Assembly: GCF_017832355.1 (NCBI RefSeq)
Contig: NZ_JAFIBY010000006.1
Location: 1 to 64,000, forward strand
Length of the DNA stretch: 64,000 nt
Source of the DNA: Serratia sp. PL17
GTDB taxonomy: Bacteria > Pseudomonadota > Gammaproteobacteria > Enterobacterales > Enterobacteriaceae
Direction: 5' to 3'
Numbering within the stretch: position 1 is the stretch's first letter; every line of letters starts with the position of its first letter. Position numbers and translations under genes: made by a program. Positions 45,754 through 55,202 of the stretch are shown here, piece by piece. The notes beneath the pieces were generated by a model. That model searched no databases. It saw only the letters and a list, made by a program, of their open reading frames with translations, and had not been told where the DNA came from.

Positions 45754-46611
45754 TTAGGCTTCGATCGCCATTTTCAGTTTCTTCATGGCGTTCTTTTCTA
45801 GCTGACGCACACGTTCAGCGGAAACGCCGTACTGATCGGCCAGCTCTTGCAGCGTAGACTTGTTGTCGTCATCCAACCAACGGGCGCGGATGATATGCTG
45901 GCTACGCTCGTCCAGACCTTCCAGCGCGTAGGCCAGTTTGTCTGCTGCGTTGCTTTCCCAGTTATCTTCCTCGATACCCTCGGCGAAGTCCGAGCTTTTA
46001 TCCTGCAGGTACAGCACAGGTGCCATCGATTGACCATCACGGGCTTCATCATCCGGTGTTGGATCGAAAGTCATATCCTGCGCCGCCATGCGGGATTCCA
46101 TCTCACGCACGTCTTTACTGGTCACACCCAATTCACGGGCCACCAGTTCCACTTCATCCTGATTGAACCAGCCCAAACGCTGCTTGGTTTTACGCAGGTT
46201 AAAGAACAGCTTACGCTGAGCCTTAGTCGTGGCAACTTTGACGATACGCCAGTTACGCAGTACGTACTCGTGAATTTCTGCCTTGATCCAGTGCACAGCA
46301 AAGGAAACCAAACGCACCCCAACCTCTGGGTTGAAGCGGCGAACAGCTTTCATCAGGCCGATATTACCTTCCTGGATCAAGTCCGCCTGCGGCAAGCCAT
46401 AACCAGAATAATTCCGGGCAATATGAGCGACAAAGCGCAGGTGAGACAGGATCAGCTGCTTAGCGGCTTCCAGATCGCCCTGATAATGCAGCCGTTCAGC
46501 CAGCTCCCGCTCTTCCTCTGCCGTCAGCATAGGATAGGTGTTGGCGGCCCGAATATAGGCTTCCAAACTGCCCTGGGGCACTAAAGCTAAAGTTTGCATT
46601 TCTTTGGTCAT
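45754..46611 (-). CDS. rpoH: RNA polymerase sigma-32 factor RpoH
   Basis: RpoH directs transcription of heat-shock genes; its level is set by translation through an mRNA thermometer and by DnaK/FtsH-dependent degradation. The 285-residue protein has region 2 ([17 protein letters not shown]), the RpoH box [17 protein letters not shown], region 3 and region 4.2 ([20 protein letters not shown]). The first codons conserve the AAATGCAAA-to-TTTAGC tract that forms part of the thermometer in E. coli. It stands alone with its own terminator. Confidence 0.98.
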   Translation of the reverse strand: MTKEMQTLALVPQGSLEAYIRAANTYPMLTAEEERELAERLHYQGDLEAAKQLILSHLRFVAHIARNYSGYGLPQADLIQEGNIGLMKAVRRFNPEVGVRLVSFAVHWIKAEIHEYVLRNWRIVKVATTKAQRKLFFNLRKTKQRLGWFNQDEVELVARELGVTSKDVREMESRMAAQDMTFDPTPDDEARDGQSMAPVLYLQDKSSDFAEGIEEDNWESNAADKLAYALEGLDERSQHIIRARWLDDDNKSTLQELADQYGVSAERVRQLEKNAMKKLKMAIEA

Positions 46612-46926
46612 TCAAACCCTCTCTTGAAAAAACAGGTCATGCAGGTGATTATCACGGCGGGTAAATGATTGATTCTACGGCAGTTGCTATTGCAAAAGCG
46701 GTCCACACGCCGGGCACCATAACATTTTGCTGCAGATTTTGACCGCGTTCCGCCCTATTAGTTCACAGTTTTTCGATCACGCTGTGCATGACAATACGTG
46801 ACGAAGACTTAAGCCGATAGGGAATTTGTGCGCAAAGAAGAGACTGGATGATGCTTAAGTTATTGTCGGTAACTCTTCTCCCGCAACACGCTCAGAGCAG
46901 CAGAAGAAGAGTATACCAAAAAAACG
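46612..46926 (-). other. rpoH upstream region (ftsX-rpoH gap)
   Basis: About 315 bases with no gene. It should contain the several rpoH promoters. I see promoter-like pieces (for example GGTATACT on the minus strand near 46910) but cannot assign them to particular sigma factors. Confidence 0.5.
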
Positions 46927-47880
46927 TTATTGTGGTGTAAATCGACGTAAATGTTGCACGGTGGCTAACCAGGCGGCGATCCAGCCGATCATCGCAGAGA
47001 CAATCAGCAGCAACAAGGCTTCATCCCAACCTAAACCGTGTAACGTAAAGGTGGTACCAAAGACCTTGGCCACGCCGGTCACTACCGACTCCAACCGCCA
47101 CACCATCGCACCGGACAAGAACAGCGACAGCAATGCGCCGAAGAAACCCAGCATCGCACCGCCATTCAGGAACGGCCGCAGAATAAAGCCGTCGGTCGCG
47201 CCGATCAGTTTCATCACGTTTATGGTGTCGCGACGGCTGAAGATGCTCAACCGCACGCTGTTGCCGATCACCAGGAAGACCGCCACAATCATCAGCACGC
47301 CGATCATCGCGGCCACTTGCCCCACCAGCCCGGTCAGTGCGGCCAGACGGGCAAACCAGCTGTCATCCATCCGCACTTCATCCACACCCTGTACCGCTGC
47401 CACGCGATCGCGCAGGGTATTAAGGGTATCTGAACTTTGGAAGCTCATTTTCGGCGTGATAATCGCGACCGCCGGCAATGGGTTCTCTTCCAGCATATCC
47501 AGTGCGCCGCCAAAGCCGGACCAGTTGCGGAATTCGCCCCGGGCCTCTTCACGCGACAGGTAATTCACTTTCTCTACGCCGGCTTCCGCCTTGATGGCGT
47601 CGAGCACTTTCACCGCCGCGTCGTCATCGAGGGATTTATCCAGATACACCGTCAACTGCGGCGTTGGGTACCACTGGGTCGCCGCGGTGCTGACGTTTTT
47701 CCACACGATGTAGCACACACTCGGTAACGTCAGGGAAATGGCGATCACCATTACCGTCAGCAACGTCGCCAACGGCTGACGCAGCATATCCTTGATGGCG
47801 TTCATCCACGCGTAGCGCCATTGTTCACGCCAGCCGCCGCGCAGCGCTTTGCTCTTGGCGGTTTTTGCATTATTCGCCAT
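46927..47880 (-). CDS. ftsX: Cell division ABC-type permease FtsX
   Basis: FtsX is the membrane subunit of the FtsEX complex that, in the divisome, activates amidase regulator EnvC and septal peptidoglycan hydrolysis. The 317-residue protein has a cytoplasmic N-terminus, four spans and a large periplasmic loop between the first two (about 70-180). [27 protein letters not shown] is the conserved FtsX region. Its start overlaps the ftsE end by 11 bases, with GGAGGAG inside ftsE as ribosome site. Confidence 0.97.
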   Translation of the reverse strand: MANNAKTAKSKALRGGWREQWRYAWMNAIKDMLRQPLATLLTVMVIAISLTLPSVCYIVWKNVSTAATQWYPTPQLTVYLDKSLDDDAAVKVLDAIKAEAGVEKVNYLSREEARGEFRNWSGFGGALDMLEENPLPAVAIITPKMSFQSSDTLNTLRDRVAAVQGVDEVRMDDSWFARLAALTGLVGQVAAMIGVLMIVAVFLVIGNSVRLSIFSRRDTINVMKLIGATDGFILRPFLNGGAMLGFFGALLSLFLSGAMVWRLESVVTGVAKVFGTTFTLHGLGWDEALLLLIVSAMIGWIAAWLATVQHLRRFTPQ

Positions 47881-48541
47881 GATGCGCTCCTCCAGCCATG
47901 CGGCCCTGACTCAGACGCAGAATACGGTAATTGCGACGAGCAATCAGCCCGGTATCGTGGGTGGCCATCAGTACGGTAACGCCGACACGGTTAAACTCCT
48001 CAAACAGACGCAGAATGCCTTCAGACAGCGCATCGTCCAGGTTACCGGTTGGCTCATCCGCCAACAGCACGGCAGGCTTGTTCACCACCGCACGGGCGAT
48101 GCCCACACGTTGTTGTTCACCACCCGAAAGTTGAATGGGGAAGTTTTTCGCCTTATCCAACAGCCCAACCTTATCCAACGCAGCGGAAACGCGGCGGCGA
48201 ATGTCTTCGGTGCTGGCACCCGCGATGATCAGTGGCATTGCCACGTTGTCATACACCGTGCGATCCAGCAGCAGATGGTGATCCTGGAAAATCATGCCGA
48301 TCTGGCGGCGCAGGAACGGCACCTCACGGTTTTTTAACCGACTGATGTCGTGCCCACCAAACCAGATATGGCCGGCGCTTGGCCTTTCGATACCACAAAT
48401 CAGTTTAAGCAGGGTACTTTTACCCGCGCCGGAATGGCCGGTCAGAAACGCCATCTCTGCCGGGCGCAGATGGAAATCTACCCCCTGCAGTGCCTGCCGT
48501 CCGCCCAGATAAGCTTTACTGACCTGTTCAAAGCGAATCAT
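47870..48541 (-). CDS. ftsE: Cell division ATP-binding protein FtsE
   Basis: FtsE is the ATPase that drives FtsX. The 223 residues contain Walker [13 protein letters not shown], signature [16 protein letters not shown] and Walker [14 protein letters not shown]. It starts five bases after the ftsY stop and overlaps ftsX, preserving the ftsYEX operon. Confidence 0.98.
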   Translation of the reverse strand: MIRFEQVSKAYLGGRQALQGVDFHLRPAEMAFLTGHSGAGKSTLLKLICGIERPSAGHIWFGGHDISRLKNREVPFLRRQIGMIFQDHHLLLDRTVYDNVAMPLIIAGASTEDIRRRVSAALDKVGLLDKAKNFPIQLSGGEQQRVGIARAVVNKPAVLLADEPTGNLDDALSEGILRLFEEFNRVGVTVLMATHDTGLIARRNYRILRLSQGRMAGGAHHGE

Positions 48542-48546
48542 CCGTA

Positions 48547-50202
48547 TTAATCCTCTCGGGCAAAAAGTGCCTCAATAAAATCGTCAGCCTTAAACGGCCG
48601 CAAATCTTCGATGCCTTCCCCAACGCCGATGTAACGAATCGGGATAGAGAATTGATCGGCAATGGCGAAGATCACCCCGCCCTTGGCGGTACCGTCCAAT
48701 TTAGTCAGTGTGATACCGGTTAAGCCCACGGCTTCATTAAATAATTTCGCCTGGCTGACAGCATTCTGTCCGGTGCTGGCATCTAGAGTCAGCATAACCT
48801 CATGGGGGGCCTGGTCGTCCAGTTTTTTCATGACGCGGACGATCTTCTTCAGCTCTTCCATCAGGTGCGCTTTGTTCTGCAAACGCCCCGCCGTATCGGC
48901 AAGCAGTACGTCGATACCACGGGCTTTGGCGGCCTGCACGGCATCGTAAATCACCGAGGCAGAGTCCGCGCCAGTATGCTGCGCCACAACCGGAATACGG
49001 TTACGTTCACCCCACACCTGAAGTTGCTCCACGGCCGCCGCACGGAAGGTATCCCCTGCCGCCAGCATCACCGATTTGCCTTCAGCCTGGAATTGGCGAG
49101 CCAGTTTACCGATAGTGGTGGTTTTACCGACGCCGTTCACCCCAACCATCAGAATGACATACGGGTTTTTACCGCCAACATCCAGTGGCTGATCAACTTT
49201 AGCCAGAATTTCAGACATTTCCTCCTTCAACTTACCGTACAACGCCTCGGCGTCTTTCAGTTGCTTGCGGCTGGCATGTTGAGTCAGGGATGTAATGATT
49301 TTACGCGTGGTTTCCACGCCAACGTCGGCCACCAACAATTGCTCTTCCAATTCTTCAAAGAGATCGTCGTCGATTTTCTTGCCGCGGAACAGGCCGATGA
49401 AGCCTGAACCCAAATTTTGCTTGGTTTTTACCAGGCTGCGTTTCAGGCGGGCAAAGAAGCCTTCTTTGGTCGGGCGTTCTTGCTCCTGAGTCACTACAGG
49501 TGCCTGCAGCTCAGGTTCTTTTTCTTCTTCAACGTCTTCTGCAACGACCGGGGCGGCGATAATCGGCTCCAAAGCCACCTTAGCCGGTAAAGGCTCTGGC
49601 TCCGATGCAGTCACTTCCGGCTTAACCTCAACAACGGGCTCCGGTTCAACCACGTCCGGCGCAATCTCGATAACCGGCTCAGGCTCAACCACGTCCGGCG
49701 CAATCTCGATAACCGGTTCAGGCTCGACCACGTCCGGCGCAACCTCGATAACCGGCTCAGGCTCAACCACTTCGGGTTCAGACACAATCACCGGCTCAGG
49801 TACAACCACTGCAACCGGTTCTGGCTCAACGTCAGTAATCGGCTCTGCGGTCTCTTCTACTGCTGCCGACTTCTGTTCTAAGGCCACCTGTTCAGTAACG
49901 GTAACAATGTCTTCCGCCAACGTGTCTGCCGGTGCAGGGTGCTCGGCAACAACCGGCACGCTTTCTGCTATATGTTCACCGGTCAGGCTACCGTCCCATT
50001 CTCCTGGGGTATCTACGGAAGCGGCAGGTTCAGATTCCTGGGCGGGGAGCTGGTCATCCAGCTTGGGGGCAACCGGTTCAGCCGGCGTCTCCACGGCCTG
50101 ATTATCCGCCGGTTCTACCGACGTCTCAGGTTGCTGTTGCTCTTCTTCCTTCTGGCCAAAGCCCAGCCAGGAGAAAAATCCGCGTTTCTTATCTTTTGCC
50201 AT
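48547..50202 (-). CDS. ftsY: Signal recognition particle receptor FtsY
   Basis: FtsY is the SRP receptor GTPase that delivers ribosome-nascent chain complexes to the translocon. The 551-residue protein has the C-terminal NG domain (about 250-551) with G1 GVNGVGKTTTIGKLA, DTFRAAAVEQL, DTAGRLQNK and TKLDGTAKGG. The N-terminal A domain is acidic and low in complexity, with a 13-residue unit (VEPEPVIEIAPDV) repeated about three and a half times; the DNA is a 39-bp tandem repeat. The start is MAKDKKRGFFSWLGFGQKEE, a membrane-targeting helix. First gene of ftsYEX, divergent from rsmD. Confidence 0.98.
   Translation of the reverse strand: MAKDKKRGFFSWLGFGQKEEEQQQPETSVEPADNQAVETPAEPVAPKLDDQLPAQESEPAASVDTPGEWDGSLTGEHIAESVPVVAEHPAPADTLAEDIVTVTEQVALEQKSAAVEETAEPITDVEPEPVAVVVPEPVIVSEPEVVEPEPVIEVAPDVVEPEPVIEIAPDVVEPEPVIEIAPDVVEPEPVVEVKPEVTASEPEPLPAKVALEPIIAAPVVAEDVEEEKEPELQAPVVTQEQERPTKEGFFARLKRSLVKTKQNLGSGFIGLFRGKKIDDDLFEELEEQLLVADVGVETTRKIITSLTQHASRKQLKDAEALYGKLKEEMSEILAKVDQPLDVGGKNPYVILMVGVNGVGKTTTIGKLARQFQAEGKSVMLAAGDTFRAAAVEQLQVWGERNRIPVVAQHTGADSASVIYDAVQAAKARGIDVLLADTAGRLQNKAHLMEELKKIVRVMKKLDDQAPHEVMLTLDASTGQNAVSQAKLFNEAVGLTGITLTKLDGTAKGGVIFAIADQFSIPIRYIGVGEGIEDLRPFKADDFIEALFARED
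49637..49792 (-). repeat. 39-bp tandem repeat inside ftsY
   Basis: Units at 49637, 49676 and 49715 are nearly identical over 39 bases (shared core CCACGTCCGGCGCAA, then CTCGATAACC); a fourth unit from 49754 is diverged. Each unit keeps frame, adding 13 residues. The copy number is likely variable between strains. Confidence 0.9.
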
Positions 50203-50424
50203 GTTATGACTCTACTCCGTACCGAAGGCTTGCTTATACTGATAATTATTCCGCCGAGTCTATCACTTTCCCTCGCGCAGCAACACGCATCCGGTATGCT
50301 TTCCGCTGTGAAATCAGGCAACAAAGTTTTACCGTTTCCCCCGGCGCGTCTCACCGGTAGAATAGAGACAACTTTTCGTTAAATCATGCGGCCTCGCGGC
50401 CATAGAAAGAAATAAAGCAAACCT

Positions 50425-51045
50425 ATGACAAGAATATCGCCACGGGCATCGGCAAAAAAACCGTCCCAGGCTGCGGCCGGGCAGATCCGTATTATCGGTG
50501 GCCAATGGCGCGGACGAAAACTGCCCGTACCGAACAGCCCGGGGCTGCGCCCGACAACCGATCGCGTTCGTGAAACTCTGTTCAACTGGCTGGCACCGGT
50601 GATCCAGGGCGCACGCTGCCTGGATTGTTTTGCCGGTAGCGGTGCACTCGGGCTGGAAGCCTTATCGCGCTATGCCGGCAGCGTCACCTTGTTGGAGTTC
50701 GAACGCCCAGTGGCACAACAACTGGAGAAAAATCTGGCGCTGCTGCAAGGGAAAGGCGATGTGGTCAACACTAACGCCCTGACCTGGCTGGCACGCAATG
50801 CCCAACCCTTTGACGTGGTGTTCCTCGATCCGCCGTTTCGCAAAGGGCTGTTGGCTGAAACTATTGCGCTGCTGGAGCACCAAGGCTGGCTGGCCGATGA
50901 GGCCTGGATTTACGTAGAAGCCGAAGCCGAAAGCGCCGCAACTGACGTCCCGGCCAATTGGCAGCTACACCGTGAAAAAGTCGCCGGTCAGGTGGCTTAC
51001 CGTCTTTATATCCGTTCGCAAGAGAAAACCGACAATGCTGATTAA
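50425..51045 (+). CDS. rsmD: 16S rRNA (guanine966-N2)-methyltransferase RsmD
   Basis: RsmD methylates G966 of 16S rRNA in the assembled 30S subunit. The 206-residue protein shows RIIGGQWRGRKLPVP, the SAM loop CLDCFAGSGALGLEALSR and the catalytic DPPF. An extra basic N-terminal stretch (about 1-20) precedes the core. It overlaps yhhL by 11 bases. Confidence 0.97.
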   Translation: MTRISPRASAKKPSQAAAGQIRIIGGQWRGRKLPVPNSPGLRPTTDRVRETLFNWLAPVIQGARCLDCFAGSGALGLEALSRYAGSVTLLEFERPVAQQLEKNLALLQGKGDVVNTNALTWLARNAQPFDVVFLDPPFRKGLLAETIALLEHQGWLADEAWIYVEAEAESAATDVPANWQLHREKVAGQVAYRLYIRSQEKTDNAD

Positions 51046-51307
51046 TCTGGGTCGCCTGCTGATGCTGTGCGTGTGGGGCTTTCTGCTCTCCAATCTGTTC
51101 CACCCTTTTCCCAAGCCGCTGAAGTACTTCATCGACGTGGCGCTGTTCTTTATGGTGGTGATGCACGGGCTGCAATTAGTTTTGTTGAAGTCCACTCAAC
51201 CGAAAGATCAACCGATAAGCTACTGGCAGGAAGCCAAGATCTTCATCTTTGGCGTTTTCGAGCTTCTGGCCTGGCAGAAAAAACAGCCCCCCATCAAAAG
51301 AAAATAG
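51035..51307 (+). CDS. yhhL: DUF1145 family membrane protein YhhL
   Basis: A 90-residue protein with two or three hydrophobic spans; LSNLFHPFPKPLKYFIDVALFFMVVMHGLQL is the DUF1145 signature. Function unknown. The ATG at 51035 lies within the rsmD 3' end. The frame extends upstream inside rsmD without homology. Convergent with yhhM; the stops are adjacent. Confidence 0.9.
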   Translation: MLINLGRLLMLCVWGFLLSNLFHPFPKPLKYFIDVALFFMVVMHGLQLVLLKSTQPKDQPISYWQEAKIFIFGVFELLAWQKKQPPIKRK

Positions 51308-51673
51308 TTATTGCGGCGCAGGCTGGGCGGTAAAGGAGAGGTAACGCGTTCCTTGCATGCTCAGCATGCCCTGCGTGCCCTTTTCGATCGGATTGTATTG
51401 CCACTGTTTCAACCGTAGCCGAATCGCCTCACCGCCATCCAATGGGCTGAACACAACTTCATAGTGCATTGGTTCGTTGACCATGGTTTCACGCTGTGGC
51501 GAGCGGGTCTTGGCGACGGGAAATTCGTGCTTATCGCTCACGATGACCTGCAGATTGCGCACCGATGCGCGATCGTTCTCCGCTTCCAGCCGGCGCTGAT
51601 GAAAATAGCGCTGTGTCGCCAGCACAGCGATCAATGCAATCACAGCAATAAAAAACAGTGGCGGTTTGCTCAT
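51308..51673 (-). CDS. yhhM: DUF2500 family protein YhhM
   Basis: A 121-residue protein with an N-terminal membrane anchor (about 5-22) and a mostly polar periplasmic part containing NEPMHYEVVFSPLDGGEAIRLRLKQWQYNPIEKGTQGML, the DUF2500 pattern. Function unknown. Position next to yhhL is as in E. coli; its stop directly abuts the yhhL stop on the other strand. Confidence 0.88.
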   Translation of the reverse strand: MSKPPLFFIAVIALIAVLATQRYFHQRRLEAENDRASVRNLQVIVSDKHEFPVAKTRSPQRETMVNEPMHYEVVFSPLDGGEAIRLRLKQWQYNPIEKGTQGMLSMQGTRYLSFTAQPAPQ

Positions 51674-51771
51674 CCTAATTTCTATTCCCTGTTGGCTGTA
51701 TCAGCATAACCATAACAACAACTTTCACGTTGGAGTGCCACCCGTTTTTTGTCATTACCTCACCAGACACA

Positions 51772-53037
51772 TTAAGCGCGCGTGAGTTTCCAGGGTTTAA
51801 AGGTTAGCCACAGCAGCAAACCGGGCAATTGCAGCGCGATCAATAAGGCCAACGACCACTGGTAAGCGACCACCGGGTAGCTACCAGCCACCGTAGCCCA
51901 ATTGCCGATCACCGCGCCCACCAGCCATTGCACGACAAATGCCAACACGAAGACAACCAGATTAAATGAAGCGCTTACCCGGCCAGCTAGCGCAGGTTCG
52001 ACGGACTTAGCCACAATGGCATAGTTCATGGTCGCTGCCGTACCAAAGAAACTGAATCCCATCGTGATTACATAAGGTGATACGGAAATCCCGCTTAACA
52101 TCAGCACCTGAAACAGCACAAAAATCGCTACGCCGTAGCCACAGATCATAATCGGCTGCACGGCATATTTACGCAGGTAATCCGTCAACCAGCCAAAACT
52201 GAGTGATCCTGCAACCATAGCGACCGTACCTAGCATCAATGCATTGGCCATTTGTGCATTGCTCAGGCCAGCAACATCGTGTAGCCAAGGGCCCATCCAA
52301 AGCGCCAAGATCGCCATGTAAGTCGCGTGGGCAAACACCGAATAGAGCCCTAATCGCCAGAAAGTCCATGAGCGATATAAGCGTCCCACTTCGCGACACA
52401 TATCGCTAAAACGCGTATTTTTCGGGGTAAAGGCACCACGTACCGAAAAATGAATCACCGCACTCACCAATACGGTTAATACAGCCAACAGCAGGAATGC
52501 TTCTCTCCAGGTAATCCACGTTAACGCTGCATGCAACGGCGTCGTCGACGCCATGGCTCCCAAACCGCCAACAGAAAGTAGACAGGCGGTACTGAGTGGC
52601 AGCCTGTCTACCGGCAGCCAGATTGAGCATGCCTTGATGGCACTCATCAGGGAACCGGCAACCCCCAAACCGATCAAACCACGCCCAATCAGCAACCCCG
52701 CCTCGCTATGTGACATTGCAAAAATCACTGAGCCGGCAGCCGCGATCAACAGCATCGGGCTTTGCACCGACCGGGGACCATAGCGATCCAGCATCACACC
52801 AAGGGGCAATTGAGCCGCGGCGAACGTGAGGAAATAGACCCCGGTCAACACCCCCAAACTTTCCGCCGGCAGGTGTAACTCATTGGCAAGGTCGTTATAA
52901 ATCACGGCGTTCACGGTACGGTACAGGTAAGAGATAAAATGGCCCATACCGAAGGGGATAAAAATCGTTAAGAACAGCATGGCGAAGCTTTTTTTCGCTT
53001 CCTGTACCGCTACGCTAGAAACCTGTTCATTTGGCAT
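51772..53037 (-). CDS. MFS transporter linked to the lantibiotic-dehydratase-like fragment
   Basis: A 421-residue 12-span major facilitator protein (ATG 53037, MPNEQVSSVAV). Signatures are LPLGVMLDRYGPRSVQ at the loop after span 2 and GRGLIGLGVAGSLMSAIKA in span 4-5. The substrate is not known; an exporter for a peptide-derived or other small product is possible given the neighbour. It overlaps the preceding gene by 11 bases, so the two are probably co-translated. This pair interrupts the yhhM-yhhN order of E. coli. Confidence 0.85.
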   Translation of the reverse strand: MPNEQVSSVAVQEAKKSFAMLFLTIFIPFGMGHFISYLYRTVNAVIYNDLANELHLPAESLGVLTGVYFLTFAAAQLPLGVMLDRYGPRSVQSPMLLIAAAGSVIFAMSHSEAGLLIGRGLIGLGVAGSLMSAIKACSIWLPVDRLPLSTACLLSVGGLGAMASTTPLHAALTWITWREAFLLLAVLTVLVSAVIHFSVRGAFTPKNTRFSDMCREVGRLYRSWTFWRLGLYSVFAHATYMAILALWMGPWLHDVAGLSNAQMANALMLGTVAMVAGSLSFGWLTDYLRKYAVQPIMICGYGVAIFVLFQVLMLSGISVSPYVITMGFSFFGTAATMNYAIVAKSVEPALAGRVSASFNLVVFVLAFVVQWLVGAVIGNWATVAGSYPVVAYQWSLALLIALQLPGLLLWLTFKPWKLTRA

Positions 53038-53674
53038 TCTCAGAAGCCTCCTGCTTAATGGGGGAGAATGTGGTACGTATCTCGCAACAGACGCGGCCAC
53101 GAGCATCATTGAGCCATAGCTCATCAGGTGTCGGCAGCATTTCCGATACGTGAATCACCCGTGCTTTTTTCAGCGCCGTCGTCAGCGTGTCTAAAGAAAG
53201 CGGATTATCGAAATCGATAAATAAAGGTTTAGGTTCGCTGTCACACTTGATGAATACCCAACGCGGTAGTGCCTGTTGCTGCTGCCATTCACGCCACTGG
53301 ATAAACGCCAGAAACTCATCGGAAACTGCTTCAGGCCACCCACCGATGTTAAACGCCCAGGTGCGCCGCTTGTATAGGGTACGGTTCACGCGAATGCGGC
53401 GTGGCTCGTGGCGTGGCAACATATCTCCCGCCAGTTGAAACAGCAATTGATGCAGCGCAGTGCTGTTGACACAAAGCAAGTCCTCGTGAAAAGCACCCTC
53501 CATGTCCTCTACCGTCAGGCGACCAGCCTTGCAATGTAAGCGGGCACGCCCCACGGGATAACGTTTTTCAGCGGCCACACTCCCCCCGCAGCCAGGCAAT
53601 AATAACTGAGCATAATGCGGTACCAAGGGCCAATCGATATGCGAACGCTGATAACTCTCGGGCGAGTCGGCCAA
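53027..53674 (-). CDS. Lantibiotic-dehydratase-like C-terminal fragment (possible 5'-truncated gene)
   Basis: The last ~90 residues match the C-terminal end of the LanB N-terminal (glutamylation) domain: ALPRWVFIKCDSEPKPLFIDFD, then SEMLPTPDELWLNDARGR. LanB enzymes or related peptide aminoacyl-tRNA ligases are about 800-1000 residues; here only 215 (from TTG 53674, GGGAG nine bases before) or up to 239 codons are open. Coding-like sequence continues upstream in frame (FCPVTAEIEQEVNGLL) to a TAA at 53747-53749, with an ATG three codons before it. So the gene may be 5'-truncated or broken by a nonsense change, or be a separately encoded domain. It overlaps the MFS gene. Confidence 0.55.
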   Translation of the reverse strand: MADSPESYQRSHIDWPLVPHYAQLLLPGCGGSVAAEKRYPVGRARLHCKAGRLTVEDMEGAFHEDLLCVNSTALHQLLFQLAGDMLPRHEPRRIRVNRTLYKRRTWAFNIGGWPEAVSDEFLAFIQWREWQQQQALPRWVFIKCDSEPKPLFIDFDNPLSLDTLTTALKKARVIHVSEMLPTPDELWLNDARGRVCCEIRTTFSPIKQEASENAK

Positions 53675-53746
53675 TACCAGCCGCTCCCGACCCAGTAGCC
53701 CATTAACCTCCTGTTCAATCTCCGCCGTAACGGGGCAAAAAGAATG

Positions 53747-54146
53747 TTAACTAAGCATTAAAAATGTAAACAATGTTTATTAATTTAATAAGTTTTAAGC
53801 AATATCCACGTTTGATTTATTTTTTTGTTTTAGTTCCCAACACCTCGGAACCCTTCCGCGAGCAGCGCCATCACTGATATATTCTATTTTCTTATGATTC
53901 GGTCGGGTCATCTGAGGTCTTGTTATAAAGCACCACTTTCCAAGGGGACAAATACGCGCAATAGGTGCCATTTTCCTGATGCACCTTCGCTATAGATCAT
54001 TCCTGATCACGCCAGATGAGTTACCCTTCACTCGCAAGAAAGCATTGTCGATTGCAGCCGTGCTGCCTACACTGCAATCAGGAAGTGACACTGGTGACAA
54101 TTTAGAGCCGGATGCTGCGGCTCCCATAATGAATAAGGAAGACATA
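53747..54146. other. AT-rich intergenic region before yhhN
   Basis: About 400 bases. The left half is distinctly AT-rich (TTAATTTAATAAG near 53780) and should hold the promoter of the leftward fragment-MFS pair; a TAAACAATGTTTA near-palindrome lies at 53767-53779. The right half precedes yhhN; an open frame runs into yhhN from 53979 but has no homology before the yhhN start. Confidence 0.5.
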
Positions 54147-54773
54147 ATGAGTTGGCCGTTCCTTGCCGTATTCTTTTCCGGTTGGCTGTTCGTCGATGCC
54201 TCCTACCGCGGGCCGCGCTGGCAACGCTGGGTGTTTAAACCGGTTACCCTGCTATTACTGCTGCTTTTGGCCTGGCAAGCGCCAGTACTGGGTGCCGCAG
54301 GCTATCTGATTGTCCTGGGTCTGGTGGCAACACTGATCGGCGACGCCCTGTTGTTGTTGCCGCGAGAGCGCGTGCTCTACGCCATCGGGGCTTTTTTCCT
54401 GTCTAACTTACTCTATACCCTGAGTTTCGCGAGTCAGATGACCTTCAGTCTGTTTTGGCCGCTGCCGTTGGCATTGCTGGTAATCGGCATGCTGTTATTG
54501 GCAACCATCTGGACCCGACTGGAAGAAATGCGCTGGCCTATCGCCACGTTGGTCGCAATGACGCTGCTGATGGTGTGGTTGGCAGGTGAACAATACTTTA
54601 TGCGCAGCACAGATTTCGGTTTCTCTCTGCTGGCCGGCACCTCTCTCCTGCTGCTTGCCAACATCGTGTGGTTGATTAATCGCTATCGCTTTACCTTCCG
54701 TGCAGCGGATGCGCTCGTGGCATTCTGCTACTTTTCCGGCCATTTCCTGATCGTACGTTCGTTGTACCTGTAA
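54147..54773 (+). CDS. yhhN: Lysoplasmalogenase-family membrane protein YhhN
   Basis: YhhN belongs to the YhhN/TMEM86 family; animal TMEM86B hydrolyses lysoplasmalogens, and the bacterial role is presumed similar. From ATG 54147 (AAGGA ribosome site) it is 208 residues, as in E. coli, with about seven spans and the conserved [30 protein letters not shown] and ACYF-like [16 protein letters not shown] end. Convergent with inh. Confidence 0.93.
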   Translation: MSWPFLAVFFSGWLFVDASYRGPRWQRWVFKPVTLLLLLLLAWQAPVLGAAGYLIVLGLVATLIGDALLLLPRERVLYAIGAFFLSNLLYTLSFASQMTFSLFWPLPLALLVIGMLLLATIWTRLEEMRWPIATLVAMTLLMVWLAGEQYFMRSTDFGFSLLAGTSLLLLANIVWLINRYRFTFRAADALVAFCYFSGHFLIVRSLYL

Positions 54774-54781
54774 TGCTCAGG

Positions 54782-54804
54782 GCGGGTTCGGCTATCGAAC
54801 CCGC
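54782..54804. terminator. Hairpin between yhhN and inh
   Basis: GCGGGTTCG and CGAACCCGC form a perfect nine-pair stem with a five-base loop between the two convergent stops. T content after the stem is low, so it may be a weak terminator. Confidence 0.6.
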
Positions 54805-54808
54805 TGTA

Positions 54809-55186
54809 TTATGCCAACGCCTTCAGCGTCAAACCGTCATCTGCACCGAGTTGATTACGATAAATATCCCCGTCTCGCGAGAAGAAGACCAATGTGCTGC
54901 CGTCCGCCTGCAGCAAAGCGATACCATCGGGCGCAGGGCGCCAACCTACAACCTCAGCCGTAAGCACCTTTTTCAAACACCCCTGCCGATCCACCAATTG
55001 GTAGCCGTTGGTTTCACTCTGCTCGCTGGCTAAAAACGCGATCTGACACTGGTGTTCAGCATCGGCGACTTGCCACTGCCCCGCCAAAGACTGCGCGGTG
55101 GGAAGAACTAAACTGCTGGCCATAACGGTCCCCGTAACAATCATGCCCCCCGCCATCGCGGCGGCACAGGCTAAGCTGCCTTTCAT
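54809..55186 (-). CDS. inh: Periplasmic metalloprotease inhibitor (Inh, family I38)
   Basis: Inh is a small periplasmic inhibitor that blocks serralysin before or during secretion by inserting its N-terminus in the active site. From ATG 55186 (AGGAG ribosome site) it has 125 residues with a signal peptide of about 23 ending VMA, then SSLVLPTAQSLAGQWQV, the inhibitory start. Two cysteines (HQCQ and QGCL) would form the known disulfide. It follows prtA after 55 bases. Confidence 0.93.
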   Translation of the reverse strand: MKGSLACAAAMAGGMIVTGTVMASSLVLPTAQSLAGQWQVADAEHQCQIAFLASEQSETNGYQLVDRQGCLKKVLTAEVVGWRPAPDGIALLQADGSTLVFFSRDGDIYRNQLGADDGLTLKALA

Positions 55187-55202
55187 ATCGACTCCTGCAT
55201 AA

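Noticed and set aside
53979-54146. 56-codon N-terminal extension of YhhN
   Set aside because: No homology before the conserved start; ATG 54147 has its own ribosome site and restores the family length.
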